Positions 35,623-44,162 of a DNA stretch of 64,000 nt are shown piece by piece. The position numbers and the translations under genes are program-made. The notes beneath the pieces are model-generated. The model ran no database searches. It had not been told where the DNA came from and saw only the letters and a list, made by a program, of their open reading frames with translations. Numbering within the stretch: the stretch's first letter is position 1; every line of letters begins with the position of its first letter. The DNA comes from Bacillus safensis FO-36b (lineage in GTDB: Bacteria > Bacillota > Bacilli > Bacillales > Bacillaceae): assembly GCF_000691165.1 (NCBI RefSeq), contig NZ_ASJD01000010.1, positions 1 to 64,000 of the forward strand. Reading direction: 5' to 3'.

Positions 35623-36093
35623 ATGATTCATGTATTATTCGTATGTCTTGGCAATATTTGCAGATCACCGATGGCAGAGGCCATGTTTAGAAAACGAGTA
35701 GAAGATGAGGGGCTAAGCGAGCACTTTGTCATTGATTCAGCAGGCATTGGCGGCTGGCATCAAGGCAGCCCTCCGCATGAAGGAACACGAAAGCTGCTTG
35801 ATGAAAAAGGGATCAGCTATGAAGGAATGTCCGCAAGACAAATCATAGATGAGGACATCACAGCATACGACTATATCATTGCGATGGATGCTGAAAATGT
35901 TGGGGCACTTCGCAGTATAGCCGGCTATGGGAAACATCACTTTATTGGCCGTCTTCTTGACTTTGTTGAAGACGACGATCGAGATGATGTGCCAGACCCT
36001 TATTACACTGGAAACTTTGAGGAAGTACATGATTTAATTGAAAAAGGAATTGATCGTTTTTTGACGTATGTAAAAAAAGAGAAACACCTTTAA
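35623..36093 (+). CDS. yfkJ: Low-molecular-weight protein tyrosine phosphatase (YfkJ)
   Basis: A 156-residue phosphatase. The P-loop VCLGNICRSPMAEAMF carries the nucleophile Cys (about 7) and the binding Arg (about 13). The general acid Asp is in VPDPYYTG (about 125), and the second tyrosine follows. AGGAGGAGAATG precedes the ATG. It forms an operon with yfkI (20 bases) and yfkH, and a sigma-B-type promoter lies upstream; in B. subtilis YfkJ contributes to ethanol stress resistance. Confidence 0.93.
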   Translation: MIHVLFVCLGNICRSPMAEAMFRKRVEDEGLSEHFVIDSAGIGGWHQGSPPHEGTRKLLDEKGISYEGMSARQIIDEDITAYDYIIAMDAENVGALRSIAGYGKHHFIGRLLDFVEDDDRDDVPDPYYTGNFEEVHDLIEKGIDRFLTYVKKEKHL

Positions 36094-36113
36094 CTGAAAG
36101 GAGATCAGACGAG

Positions 36114-36437
36114 ATGGAAGAAAAAAATCAAATCATGCTTCGAGGAGCTGTGATAGGAGCAGTTTGCGGCGCACTGCTGACATTATTTCATCGGCCAACG
36201 AGAATCGCGCTTAAAGACAAATGGGATGACTGTCAGGAAAAGCTGGCGGAATACCGTCAGGAGCCAGCCAGAATTTCTGCTTGCATGAAAGAAAAAATGG
36301 AAGAAACGAAGCAGCTGATGCGAACAGTCTCAGATGATTTGTCATTTTTAAATGAACAAGTCAATCAGTTAAAGGAAACAACCCCAAAAGTATTAGAGAT
36401 TATTGAAGAAACAAAGGATCACTTTCGATCGAAATAG
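36114..36437 (+). CDS. yfkI: YfkI, YtxH-like membrane-anchored coiled-coil protein
   Basis: A 107-residue protein with one N-terminal TM helix (MLRGAVIGAVCGALLTLF, about 8-26), then a charged helical region (MKEKMEETKQLMRTV, VNQLKETTPKVLEIIEETK) that probably forms a coiled coil in the cytoplasm. This is the YtxH layout; the family is stress-linked but its function is not defined. AAAGGAG precedes the ATG. Confidence 0.82.
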   Translation: MEEKNQIMLRGAVIGAVCGALLTLFHRPTRIALKDKWDDCQEKLAEYRQEPARISACMKEKMEETKQLMRTVSDDLSFLNEQVNQLKETTPKVLEIIEETKDHFRSK

Positions 36438-36464
36438 AAAGATTGATCATTGGAGATGAGGCGT

Positions 36465-37283
36465 ATGGGTTTTATTAAAGCGTTAATTGAACGCTTTTTG
36501 CTGCATGAAGGACCGGCAAAATCTGCTGAGCTTGCTTACTTCTTTTTGCTTTCATTATTTCCGTTTCTCATCTTCGTGCTGACGCTCGTTGGATATTTGC
36601 CGCTGACGTCGAAGGATGTCCTAAGCGTCATCTCTGGTTATGCGCCAGAAGGAGCGCTTTCGATGATTGAATCCATTGCCGAAGAGACACTGAACAGCCG
36701 TAACGGCGGATTGCTGTCATTCGGGATTATTGCCGCCCTTTGGTCTGCATCTAACGGGATTAATGCCGTCGTCAGAGCATTTAACCATGCTTACGAAGTT
36801 GAGGAAAATCGTTCTTTCATTCTCGTACGTTTGACATCCATCATCTTAACGATAGCGATGGTTCTTACGATTATTTTTGCCTTAATGCTGCCTGTCTTTG
36901 GAAAAGAACTTGGCTTATTTCTCGCTGAATTAGTCGGGCAGTCAGATGCCTTTCTCACCATGTGGACGGCCATGAGGTGGATCATTAGCCCGCTGATTTT
37001 ATTGATTGTGTTTACAGCCTTGTACTATTTCGCCCCAAACATTAGATTGAAATTGAAATTTGTTCTGCCAGGCGCTATTTTTGCCTCGATTGGATGGATT
37101 TTGGTGAGCATGCTGTTCTCATTTTACGTAGGCGAGTTTGCTAATTACAGTGCGATGTACGGAAGTATTGGGGGAATTATTATTTTAATGATCTGGTTTT
37201 ATTTAACCGGCATCATGATCATTCTTGGCGGCGAGCTCAATGCGCTTTTACATAAGCGTAAAATCGTACCAGGCAAGGTGTGA
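36465..37283 (+). CDS. yfkH: YihY/UPF0761-family inner membrane protein (YfkH)
   Basis: A 272-residue protein with six TM helices. The family motif SAELAYFFLLSLFPFLIF near the start and GGLLSFGIIAALWSASNGINAVVRAFNHAYEVEE are clear. The family was once annotated as RNase BN, which is not supported; a transporter- or pore-like role is likely. I set ATG 36465 by the spacing from TGGAGATGAGG; TTG 36450 and ATG 36456 are too close to it or inside it. Third gene of the yfkJ operon. Confidence 0.85.
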   Translation: MGFIKALIERFLLHEGPAKSAELAYFFLLSLFPFLIFVLTLVGYLPLTSKDVLSVISGYAPEGALSMIESIAEETLNSRNGGLLSFGIIAALWSASNGINAVVRAFNHAYEVEENRSFILVRLTSIILTIAMVLTIIFALMLPVFGKELGLFLAELVGQSDAFLTMWTAMRWIISPLILLIVFTALYYFAPNIRLKLKFVLPGAIFASIGWILVSMLFSFYVGEFANYSAMYGSIGGIIILMIWFYLTGIMIILGGELNALLHKRKIVPGKV

Positions 37284-37346
37284 AGAAATCCGGGCATCCT
37301 AAAGAAGAACGAACATGTTCAATCTTGATGGATGGGGGAATCACAT

Positions 37347-37454
37347 ATGTCCAAACAATCGAAAAAAGGCGGAAGCAACACGAAACAAAACAAAGGCCAT
37401 CAGCCAAAGCACAAAACAAGCGGCAGTGCAAACGGGCAAAATGGTTATCATTAA
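37347..37454 (+). CDS. Small basic Gly/Lys/Gln/Asn-rich protein, spore-type candidate
   Basis: A 35-residue ORF, MSKQSKKGGSNTKQNKGHQP then KHKTSGSANGQNGYH, with GGGGGAA 6 bases upstream of its ATG and a strong terminator 3 bases after its stop. The composition (no Cys, Trp or acidic residues; rich in K, G, N, Q, S, H) resembles the minor small acid-soluble spore proteins or spore coat peptides. I do not recognise a specific family. It could be co-transcribed with yfkH. Confidence 0.6.
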   Translation: MSKQSKKGGSNTKQNKGHQPKHKTSGSANGQNGYH

Positions 37455-37456
37455 AT

Positions 37457-37495
37457 GAAAAAAACTCCTCTGCATAGATGCAGGGGAGTTTTTTA
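37457..37495. terminator. Terminator between the small basic gene and the GNAT gene
   Basis: AAAAACTCCTCTGCAT/ATGCAGGGGAGTTTTT with loop AG, T-run on both strands. Confidence 0.9.
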
Positions 37496-37999
37496 TTTCG
37501 ACAATCGTATATATCGCTTAAGAATAAAAGCTGTATCAGGTTTTGACTGGTAATGAGGATCATGCTGAAACCCTGCGTTTATCGCTACACGTTCACTTCT
37601 GACATGACCAATAGGGCAAAAAATTTCAAATCCATCGACTTTAGGAGCAAAGGTTTCTGTCATAGCTTTGACGATGGTTGTCACAATGCCCTGTCCTTGC
37701 GCGTCTTCATCAAACCAATAACCGATATTGCCTAATTGTTGATCAAATGTCAGACGGAACACACCGATTAATTGCTCGTTCAGCTGAATGCCAGCTTCCA
37801 ACCCTTTTTGTTCATCGTAAGTGGTTTGAGTTGATTGAATAAACGTTTTGACCGCTTCTATGCTATTGCAGTGATGAACCCAAGGCAGCCACTCCCCTAA
37901 ATGGGCCTTATTCTTTTGAATAAGGCTAAATAGTGAGTCCGCATCATCTAATTGTAGAGATGCCAAAGTCAATTCATTTGTGATGTGATATGTAAACAA
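37493..37999 (-). CDS. GNAT N-acetyltransferase, RimL/RimJ type
   Basis: A 168-residue acetyltransferase. The N-terminal TLASLQLDDADSLFSLIQKNKAHLGEWLPWV is the RimJ/RimL opening, and the acetyl-CoA motif is DEDAQGQGIVTTIVKAMTETF (about 97-117), ending with NAGFQHDP. In this group the substrates are ribosomal protein or amino-sugar amines; the real target is unknown. Its promoter region lies between it and the MFS gene on the same strand (18 bases), so both probably share a transcript with the MFS gene first. Confidence 0.88.
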   Translation of the reverse strand: MFTYHITNELTLASLQLDDADSLFSLIQKNKAHLGEWLPWVHHCNSIEAVKTFIQSTQTTYDEQKGLEAGIQLNEQLIGVFRLTFDQQLGNIGYWFDEDAQGQGIVTTIVKAMTETFAPKVDGFEIFCPIGHVRSERVAINAGFQHDPHYQSKPDTAFILKRYIRLSK

Positions 38000-38017
38000 C
38001 GATTTTGACCCTCCATT

Positions 38018-39181
38018 TTAGTGACTCTCCAGCACTGCCGTCGTTCTCCCAAATCGAACGCAGCAAAACACAAATAATATGACGATGCTGACAAGGTAAA
38101 GTAAATTCATTCCTTCAAACGTTTGCACAAAGAATCCTCCGAGTACCGGCCCGAGAATACTGCCTGCACTAAACGCCATCCCGCACATCAAATTCCCGGC
38201 GGGAAGAAGATGCTTTGGCAATAAGTCGGTCATAAAACTGATGCCAAGCGAGAAGGTAGAGCCTACAGCCATTCCAGCGATAAAGAAACAGATGGCCACA
38301 GCCAAAACGGATTGAATGAAAATCCCTGCCAAAAGGAAAAAGAATGATCCAGCGAGTGTCACACATAAAATGATGCGGCGCCTGCCAAACCGGTCACTAA
38401 GCATCCCAAGAGGAAGCTGAAAGACAATGCTCCCAATGGCAAACGCAGGTAAAATAAACGCAACTGCATCTACTGTCACACCGCTCCTGAGTGCATACAC
38501 AGGGAAGTTACTATTAAGCGTCGTTTCTAAAAAGCCGTAGCAAAATGGCATCATAAAGGCGACCCAGCCAAATTGAAAGGCCTTTTTAAAGCGCTTCAAA
38601 CTGTTTGTCTGCTCTGACGTTTGCACTTCGCCTGTATCTGGATATGTATTTTTTAAAACAAACACAAGCAGCCAAATACATAAACTAACGGCACCAGAAA
38701 CAATAAAAGGCAAGGCTGGATTGATCTCAATGAGCGGCGTTAAAAAAGGGCCGGCGGCAAAACCGAGTCCAAATGATAATCCATACAATGAAATATTTCG
38801 TCCGCGATTTCTTGATGATGAAGCATAGGTCACCCACGTCTGTGTAGAGAAATGCAGCATATGGTCACCAATCCCGATCATGAGCCGGAGGAAAAACCAG
38901 ACGACATAAGATTCAAAAAACACAAAGCTAAACAAGCTTAAAAATACAGCAGCGCCTCCAATGACGATTAACGGCTTAAATCCAAACCGGCGAAGCGGTG
39001 CTTCCATAAAAGGAGACGCAAGCAGCACACCGAGATATAAGCCTGTGGCATGCAGGCCGTTTAACGTAGGAGAAGTGCCGGCATGTTCAAAGATAATGGA
39101 AATGACAGGAAGTAATGCACCCTGTGAAAAACCGGATACGGATACCAGTAAAATTAAAATCATAAAGTGAATTCTCGACAT
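38018..39181 (-). CDS. yfkF: MFS transporter (YfkF-like)
   Basis: A 387-residue transporter with 12 predicted TM helices. The loop 2-3 motif is weak, but GMLSDRFGRRRIIL (second-half A-like motif, about 260) and GIGDHMLHFSTQTWVTYAS in the first half place it in the MFS efflux/YfkF group. Position upstream of the Ca2+/H+ antiporter agrees with B. subtilis. Substrate unknown; drug export is plausible. It is divergent from the OsmC gene. Confidence 0.85.
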   Translation of the reverse strand: MSRIHFMILILLVSVSGFSQGALLPVISIIFEHAGTSPTLNGLHATGLYLGVLLASPFMEAPLRRFGFKPLIVIGGAAVFLSLFSFVFFESYVVWFFLRLMIGIGDHMLHFSTQTWVTYASSSRNRGRNISLYGLSFGLGFAAGPFLTPLIEINPALPFIVSGAVSLCIWLLVFVLKNTYPDTGEVQTSEQTNSLKRFKKAFQFGWVAFMMPFCYGFLETTLNSNFPVYALRSGVTVDAVAFILPAFAIGSIVFQLPLGMLSDRFGRRRIILCVTLAGSFFFLLAGIFIQSVLAVAICFFIAGMAVGSTFSLGISFMTDLLPKHLLPAGNLMCGMAFSAGSILGPVLGGFFVQTFEGMNLLYLVSIVILFVFCCVRFGRTTAVLESH

Positions 39182-39256
39182 AAGATGCTCCTTACAACTT
39201 CATGCTTTCATCGTACAATGGAACCAGAGGGGTTTCAATAGAAAGGTGGAAAAGGA

Positions 39257-39634
39257 ATGAAGCTGACATACGAAAAGGATCATTGGATCGCACTTATTGA
39301 GGACAGGCAGCTGCCTATTTCAGGAACAGAAGAACTGGGGTACCGCCCATCTCAATTGCTCACCTCAGCCATTGCAGGCTGCTTTGGAGAAATGCTCATT
39401 CATGTATGCCGTAAAAAGCGAATATCCTATGAAGGGATGACGATCACACCTGAAACGACAAGGGCAGGAGCTGTAAACAAAATTTCCTGCATTCATTTAC
39501 ATATCTTATTTGAAGACATCAATACATCTGATGAACAAATCGATAAAATGATCACTCTTGCATTGAAGCACTGCTCTATGGTGCAGTCCGTGAAAGAGAG
39601 TATTGATATCACCTTCTCACACGCGCGAATCTAA
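39257..39634 (+). CDS. OsmC-family protein
   Basis: A 125-residue protein. OsmC features: GYRPSQLLTSAIAGCFGEMLIHVCRKK, with the first reactive-site-type Cys near residue 42, and ALKHCSMVQSVKESI, with the second near 109. The two Cys fit a peroxiredoxin-like reductase for organic hydroperoxides, although the family also has non-enzymatic members. GGTGGAAAAGGA precedes the ATG. It precedes yfkE with a gap of 65 bases. Confidence 0.85.
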   Translation: MKLTYEKDHWIALIEDRQLPISGTEELGYRPSQLLTSAIAGCFGEMLIHVCRKKRISYEGMTITPETTRAGAVNKISCIHLHILFEDINTSDEQIDKMITLALKHCSMVQSVKESIDITFSHARI

Positions 39635-39699
39635 AATGTATACGATGACGGCACTCACGAAAGAATAACAGTCAGACACATGTAAAGGAGAATGGCTGT

Positions 39700-40767
39700 A
39701 TGAATCGTTTATTTCTTGTGATTGTCGCAATCGGTGTTCCGCTATCGGTGATTGGCAGTTTTCTTCATTTCCCGCAGGTCATCATGTTTACCGTTTATTG
39801 TATCGCCATTATTGGTCTTGCTAGTTTTATGGGAAGAGCCACAGAAAGTCTTGCCATCATTGCGGGACCTAGAATTGGCGGACTTTTAAACGCCACATTC
39901 GGAAATGCAGTGGAATTAATCATATCGTTTTTTGCCTTGAAGCAAGGACTGACGGCCATCGTACTTGCTTCATTAACTGGATCAGTCATCGGAAATTTAC
40001 TGCTTGTGGCGGGGCTGTCTTTTTTTGTTGGCGGATTAAAATATAAGCGCCAAGTGTTCAATGTCCATGATGCAAGGCACAATTCAGGCTTGCTCATGTT
40101 TGCCATCATTGTAGCGTTTGTCATTCCAGAAGTGTTTTCGATGGAGATGGCAGAGAATAAGCAGTTTGTTTTAAGCATTGGGATCAGCATTGTGATGATT
40201 TTGCTTTATGTCGCGGCGCTCTATTTCAAACTGGTCAGCCACCGTGGAGTCTATGTTGCTAAGCAGGACAGTATGCAAGGTGAAGCGGAGACGGAAGAAG
40301 AAACACCTGAATGGTCTGGAAAGTTTGCCACTGTCATTTTGCTGCTTTCGACGATCGCAGTTGCGTACATTTCAGAGCGTCTTGTTCATACTTTTGATAC
40401 GGTAGGAGAACAGTTTGGCTGGAGTGAGCTGTTTATCGGTGTCATTATTGTGGCCATCGTCGGCAACGCCGCAGAACATGCCTCAGCTGTCATCATGGCG
40501 TATAAAAACAAAATGGATGTAGCAGTGGAAATTGCCTTTGGCTCCACACTTCAGGTTGCCATGATGGTCGCGCCAATCCTAGTCATCAGCTCGCTATTTT
40601 TTGATAAGCAGATGCCGCTCATTTTCTCCTTGCCTGAGCTCATTGCGATGGCATCCTCTGTGCTGCTCACGGTGATTTTATCAAATGATGGGGATACAAA
40701 CTGGTTTGAAGGCGCCACATTACTCGCTGCCTATTTTATTATGGCGATTGGATTTTTCCTTTTATAA
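39700..40767 (+). CDS. yfkE: Ca2+/H+ antiporter (YfkE/ChaA, CAX family)
   Basis: A 355-residue antiporter with 11 TM helices and an acidic central loop (QGEAETEEETPEWS, about 190-203). The two CAX alpha repeats are visible: GGLLNATFGNAVELIISFFALKQG (about 66-90) and IVAIVGNAAEHASAVIMAYKNKMDVAVEIAFGSTLQ (about 250-285), with the Glu residues needed for Ca2+ transport. It exports Ca2+ in exchange for protons. AAAGGAG precedes the ATG. Gene order as in B. subtilis. Confidence 0.94.
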   Translation: MNRLFLVIVAIGVPLSVIGSFLHFPQVIMFTVYCIAIIGLASFMGRATESLAIIAGPRIGGLLNATFGNAVELIISFFALKQGLTAIVLASLTGSVIGNLLLVAGLSFFVGGLKYKRQVFNVHDARHNSGLLMFAIIVAFVIPEVFSMEMAENKQFVLSIGISIVMILLYVAALYFKLVSHRGVYVAKQDSMQGEAETEEETPEWSGKFATVILLLSTIAVAYISERLVHTFDTVGEQFGWSELFIGVIIVAIVGNAAEHASAVIMAYKNKMDVAVEIAFGSTLQVAMMVAPILVISSLFFDKQMPLIFSLPELIAMASSVLLTVILSNDGDTNWFEGATLLAAYFIMAIGFFLL

Positions 40768-40834
40768 TCTTTTGTGGATAAGGGACGTCTTTGCGGAAAA
40801 TACTATGGAAAAATGAATGAGAAAGAGTGATGAT

Positions 40835-41617
40835 ATGAAAAAGATGCTCCGCATCATGTTTGTTGTTCTCTTATCCTTAAGTTTTCTATACAGCTTTTCA
40901 GCGGAGGCGGCAAAGCCATTTAAAGTGCCATCCTCTGTCGCCAGTATCTCCAAGGAGAATACGTATCCAAACGCGTCACAGGATCAGCCGCTGCTCCAGC
41001 CGAGCGAGCTGACGGCTGAATTGTTCAAAACAACAAGTGTACCGATTGAGAATACTCATTTGATTAAAATGCTGAATGAATCCAGCATTTCAGGGACGCC
41101 ATTAGCTGTTGGATACCGTGCGACCATTTTCCTCGGGAGATGGGCGCTGAGCTACGATTCAAACGAAACGGTCGCCAACTGGGAATACAAAAAAGTGAAT
41201 ACGAATCACATTGATAACAGAGGCGGCAATAAAACAGCCATTGGAAAATACGTTCAAAAGCAGCAGGTGAAAGTAAGCGGCGGGCTCACAGCAAAAGTGC
41301 CGAACCCAGAAGATGTGAAAACATTGATGATGCAAAAAGCGATTCAAAAAACAAAGCTGCCCCTCGCTTTTGACACCGTGATTGGTGCAGGAACAAAACG
41401 AGATCAGTCATACCACGTCTCTCCGAAAAAAGCAGCATCGCTTCATGCCTATGCACCAGCGATTAACGAAAAAGGTAAGGTCACATACGGAGAAGTGTAC
41501 CTTGTGCTAAAAGGAAATAAACGAAAACTCGTCGTAAAAAACGTGACCTCACAAGGAATCGGCGCTTGGATTCCTGTTCAGGATCACTTGACGTTTGGGT
41601 TTCAAGGGATGAATTAA
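40835..41617 (+). CDS. yfkD: YfkD-like exported protein
   Basis: A 260-residue protein with an N-terminal signal (MKKMLRIMFVVLLSLSFLYS ... FSAEAA). The mature part contains PIENTHLIKMLNESSISGTPLAVGYRATIFLGRWALSYDS and matches B. subtilis YfkD in length and place. The function is unknown. I set the second ATG (40835), 7 bases after GAAAGAG; the frame also allows 40817. Confidence 0.85.
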   Translation: MKKMLRIMFVVLLSLSFLYSFSAEAAKPFKVPSSVASISKENTYPNASQDQPLLQPSELTAELFKTTSVPIENTHLIKMLNESSISGTPLAVGYRATIFLGRWALSYDSNETVANWEYKKVNTNHIDNRGGNKTAIGKYVQKQQVKVSGGLTAKVPNPEDVKTLMMQKAIQKTKLPLAFDTVIGAGTKRDQSYHVSPKKAASLHAYAPAINEKGKVTYGEVYLVLKGNKRKLVVKNVTSQGIGAWIPVQDHLTFGFQGMN

Positions 41618-41662
41618 AACAGTCATCTCCTCTTATCAAAAGAGGAGATGACTGTTTTTTTC
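41618..41662. terminator. Bidirectional terminator after yfkD
   Basis: Stem AAACAGTCATCTCCTCTT/AAGAGGAGATGACTGTTT with loop ATCAA, T-run on both sides. Confidence 0.93.
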
Positions 41663-41886
41663 TAAGAGGTTTTCTCTTTTTTTCTTTTTAGTTCATTCTT
41701 GTAAAAGTCAAAGGCGTTATATAAATACCAAATGATAAAAAGAAAGAAGATAACTTTAGTCAATATCGGTAAGTTGTTGAAAATAAGACATAGGCCAAAA
41801 TAAGGGATGATCATAAATCCATAATAAGAAAACCACCATGTTTTAAAGATGAAACTCATCTCCTTGAAAATTGTAGACATTAACAT
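41662..41886 (-). CDS. Small two-helix membrane protein, unrecognised
   Basis: A 74-residue ORF with hydrophobic stretches at about 16-36 and 40-57 and a basic tail (NELKRKKEKTS). I do not recognise it. It is AT-rich compared with the neighbours. The first ATG has no convincing ribosome binding site; AAGGAG abuts an internal ATG near codon 10. It may be a real small membrane protein or a decayed gene. Confidence 0.45.
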   Translation of the reverse strand: MLMSTIFKEMSFIFKTWWFSYYGFMIIPYFGLCLIFNNLPILTKVIFFLFIIWYLYNAFDFYKNELKRKKEKTS

Positions 41887-41967
41887 CTTTATACATATAT
41901 TACATTTTTTTGAGAAAAAAAGCCATAGTAGAAGTTGAATGAACTCAACGACTACTATGGCTTAAGT

Positions 41968-42687
41968 TTATTCCCCTAAATCCACATTATGATAAACCTG
42001 CTGCACGTCTTCAAGCTCTTCTAATACATCGATCAGCTTTTCAAATTGTGCTTTCGATTCATCATCTAATGTCACTTCGTTTTGCGGGAGCATTGTGATT
42101 TCAGCGACAGTGAATTCTTCTACGCCGGCTTGTTTGAATGCTTCTTGTACTTGATGGAATTGATCTGGTTCAGCGTACACAATCACCGTTTCATCTTCTT
42201 CCATGATGTCACGTACATCAATGTCTGCTTCCATTAAAAGCTCAAGCGTTTCTTCTTCGCTTTTCCCTTCGACACCGATGACAGCTGTTTCGTCAAACAT
42301 GTAGGCAACAGAGCCGCTTACGCCCATGTTTCCACCGTTTTTCCCAAATGCTGCTCGAACATCTGAAGCTGTACGGTTCACGTTATTGGTGAGGGCATCA
42401 ACGATGACCATTGATCCGTTTGGACCAAATCCTTCGTAGCGCAGCTCATCGAAGTTCTCTTCCGCACCGCCTTTGGCTTTTTCAATGGCACGGTCCACAA
42501 TATGTTTTGGGACACTATATGTTTTTGCACGTTCTAGGACAAAACGAAGTGCTTGGTTTGATTCTGGGTTTGGCTCACCTTGTTTGGCAGCCACATAGAT
42601 TTCACGCCCGAATTTTGCGTAAATACGACTTGTACTGGCATCCTTTGATGCTTTCTTTTCTTTAATGTTGTTCCACTTACGACCCAT
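41968..42687 (-). CDS. yeeI: YebC/PmpR-family protein (YeeI-like)
   Basis: A 239-residue protein of the YebC family; members act as transcription regulators and, in recent work, some help ribosomes through polyproline stretches. The sequence [20 protein letters not shown] and [19 protein letters not shown] matches B. subtilis YeeI, the second YebC of Bacillus. ATG 42687 is used; an upstream in-frame GTG lies in the ribosome binding site region. In B. subtilis yeeI is at a different map position, so this is a rearranged neighbour. Confidence 0.9.
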   Translation of the reverse strand: MGRKWNNIKEKKASKDASTSRIYAKFGREIYVAAKQGEPNPESNQALRFVLERAKTYSVPKHIVDRAIEKAKGGAEENFDELRYEGFGPNGSMVIVDALTNNVNRTASDVRAAFGKNGGNMGVSGSVAYMFDETAVIGVEGKSEEETLELLMEADIDVRDIMEEDETVIVYAEPDQFHQVQEAFKQAGVEEFTVAEITMLPQNEVTLDDESKAQFEKLIDVLEELEDVQQVYHNVDLGE

Positions 42688-42818
42688 CTTATTCACTCTC
42701 TTTCACTTAGAAAATACACAGTATGAGGGTCCCCATGCTGCATGAAATCATTCTGCTATCTATTATACATGAATCAGTCAAGAGGATAGAAGTTAGAGGG
42801 CTGAAGTGAAGAAAATTG

Positions 42819-43220
42819 TTAGCAAATGTGCCCAAGCGTTTCAAGCATTTCATGTTTTTCGTGAGCCCGAGTCAGCTCGTCACATCGAATGATCCTGCCA
42901 TCTAATAAGGTGAAAAGAGCTGTGACATCTATTAAACCCCCGTCTCCGCTTGCGAGTTCAACATGTACCGTGTAACGAAAACACGCCTGCTGCGTTTCTT
43001 CATCAAATAACACATCATGAAAGGTGGGGATCACAAGCTGTGTTGTCATTTCTTTTAATGTGGATAGATGCTTTTTAAATTCATCAAGCGTGGAAACCTT
43101 CCCATCGGTCACTTGCTGATAGTCAGGTGAAAAATAAGTCTCCACCTTTTTTACATCGAACTTGGTTAACACCTCTTGATACATCTCCTTGATGAAAGAA
43201 ATTGCTTCTGTTTTTGTCAT
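42819..43220 (-). CDS. SnoaL/NTF2-like protein under probable repressor control
   Basis: A 133-residue single-domain alpha+beta-cone protein: helix TKTEAISFIKEMYQEVLTKFDV, then YFSPDYQQVTDGKVSTLDEFKKHL and four C-terminal strands ending ITRCDELTRAHE-like. Such folds host polyketide cyclases, isomerases and small-molecule binding proteins; the reaction is unknown. ATG 43220 or 43229 can start it; AGAGG lies 4 or 13 bases upstream respectively. The two inverted repeats upstream flank its promoter. Confidence 0.75.
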   Translation of the reverse strand: MTKTEAISFIKEMYQEVLTKFDVKKVETYFSPDYQQVTDGKVSTLDEFKKHLSTLKEMTTQLVIPTFHDVLFDEETQQACFRYTVHVELASGDGGLIDVTALFTLLDGRIIRCDELTRAHEKHEMLETLGHIC

Positions 43221-43239
43221 TTCATACATCCTCTCTTTT

Positions 43240-43281
43240 GTTAACTGATTAACTAAATAACATTATAATTAACTGGTTAAC
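43240..43281. promoter_or_regulatory. Paired operators flanking the NTF2-like gene promoter
   Basis: GTTAA-CTGA-TTAAC (43240-43253) and ATTAA-CTGG-TTAAC (43268-43281) are two near-identical inverted repeats 28 bp apart. TATAAT on the minus strand (43267-43262) lies between them. This is the layout of a TetR- or MarR-type repressor binding on both sides of a -10; the cognate regulator is not adjacent. Confidence 0.65.
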
Positions 43282-43291
43282 AAAAACAAAT

Positions 43292-43326
43292 AAAAAAATA
43301 ACCCCATCATATATGAGGTTATTTTG
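43292..43326 (-). terminator. Terminator after mscS-like gene
   Basis: AAAATAACCTCAT/ATGGGGTTATTTTT type stem on the minus strand with T-run, overlapping the CDS end. Confidence 0.75.
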
Positions 43327-44155
43327 CAGGCTGGGGATAAGCGAGATCCTCAAGCAATTTGACATCATGCTGATGAAGTTGTTTGATCATTTCTTTTCGC
43401 ACAGCGAGGGCGGCGTCGAAGTATTTTTCGTCTTCGACCATTCCCTTTACTGTGATTTCAATCCCGCGATTCAGCTTATTCAGACCCATAATTCCATGAA
43501 CTTGAAAGGGTTCAATGGCGTTTTGAAATTCGTCTTTTTTAAGAAAATCATGATGCATTTGATTTAAATTGTCACATGCTGTTTCAAGTGCTTGAAAGGC
43601 GATATCTGGGTTTTGATTCGCGCTAATTAACACAGATTCCGTAATCCGCATGTAGTGCATGTTATAGTTTTGGATTTGACGGATATCTCCGTTAGAAATG
43701 GTTAACAGCTTGCCGCTCCATTCTCTAATTTGCAGAGAGCGGAGACCAATCTCTTCAATGGTTCCATTAAAGAGGTTATTCACCGTCACATAATCCCCTT
43801 TATGAATCTGACGTTCATAGATAAGAAAAACGCCTGCTAAAATATCACGAATCAGCGTCTGGGCGCCAAAACCGATGACGATCCCAGCAACACCAGCACC
43901 CGCAAGGATTTTCCCAAAGTCATGAAAGAACAGAGAAATGACATAGAGCACAAAGCAAATCGAAGCGGTGTATTGCGTGACCGATTTGACCAAGCTCTCG
44001 ATCGTTTTCTTCTTCTTGTCCTCTATAAACTCAGTTCGTTTAAAGAAAATTTGAAGGGCTTTGTTAATCATAAAGACAGCAAGCCAAAGAATGAGTCCAA
44101 CAAGGAGAATTTCAATGTATTTGTTTTTGACCACTGTCAGAAATGTATCGTCCAT
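43319..44155 (-). CDS. yfkC: MscS-family mechanosensitive channel (YfkC)
   Basis: A 278-residue channel. It has TM helices at about 15-33 and 62-80, then the pore helix and MscS signature GKILAGAGVAGIVIGFGAQTLIRDILAGVFLIYE (about 92-125), and a cytoplasmic beta domain with GDYVTVNNLFNGTIEEIGLRSLQIR. It releases solutes on hypoosmotic shock. It starts 7 bases after the radical SAM gene, so they are co-transcribed, as in B. subtilis. Confidence 0.92.
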   Translation of the reverse strand: MDDTFLTVVKNKYIEILLVGLILWLAVFMINKALQIFFKRTEFIEDKKKKTIESLVKSVTQYTASICFVLYVISLFFHDFGKILAGAGVAGIVIGFGAQTLIRDILAGVFLIYERQIHKGDYVTVNNLFNGTIEEIGLRSLQIREWSGKLLTISNGDIRQIQNYNMHYMRITESVLISANQNPDIAFQALETACDNLNQMHHDFLKKDEFQNAIEPFQVHGIMGLNKLNRGIEITVKGMVEDEKYFDAALAVRKEMIKQLHQHDVKLLEDLAYPQPAK

Positions 44156-44162
44156 CTACCGG

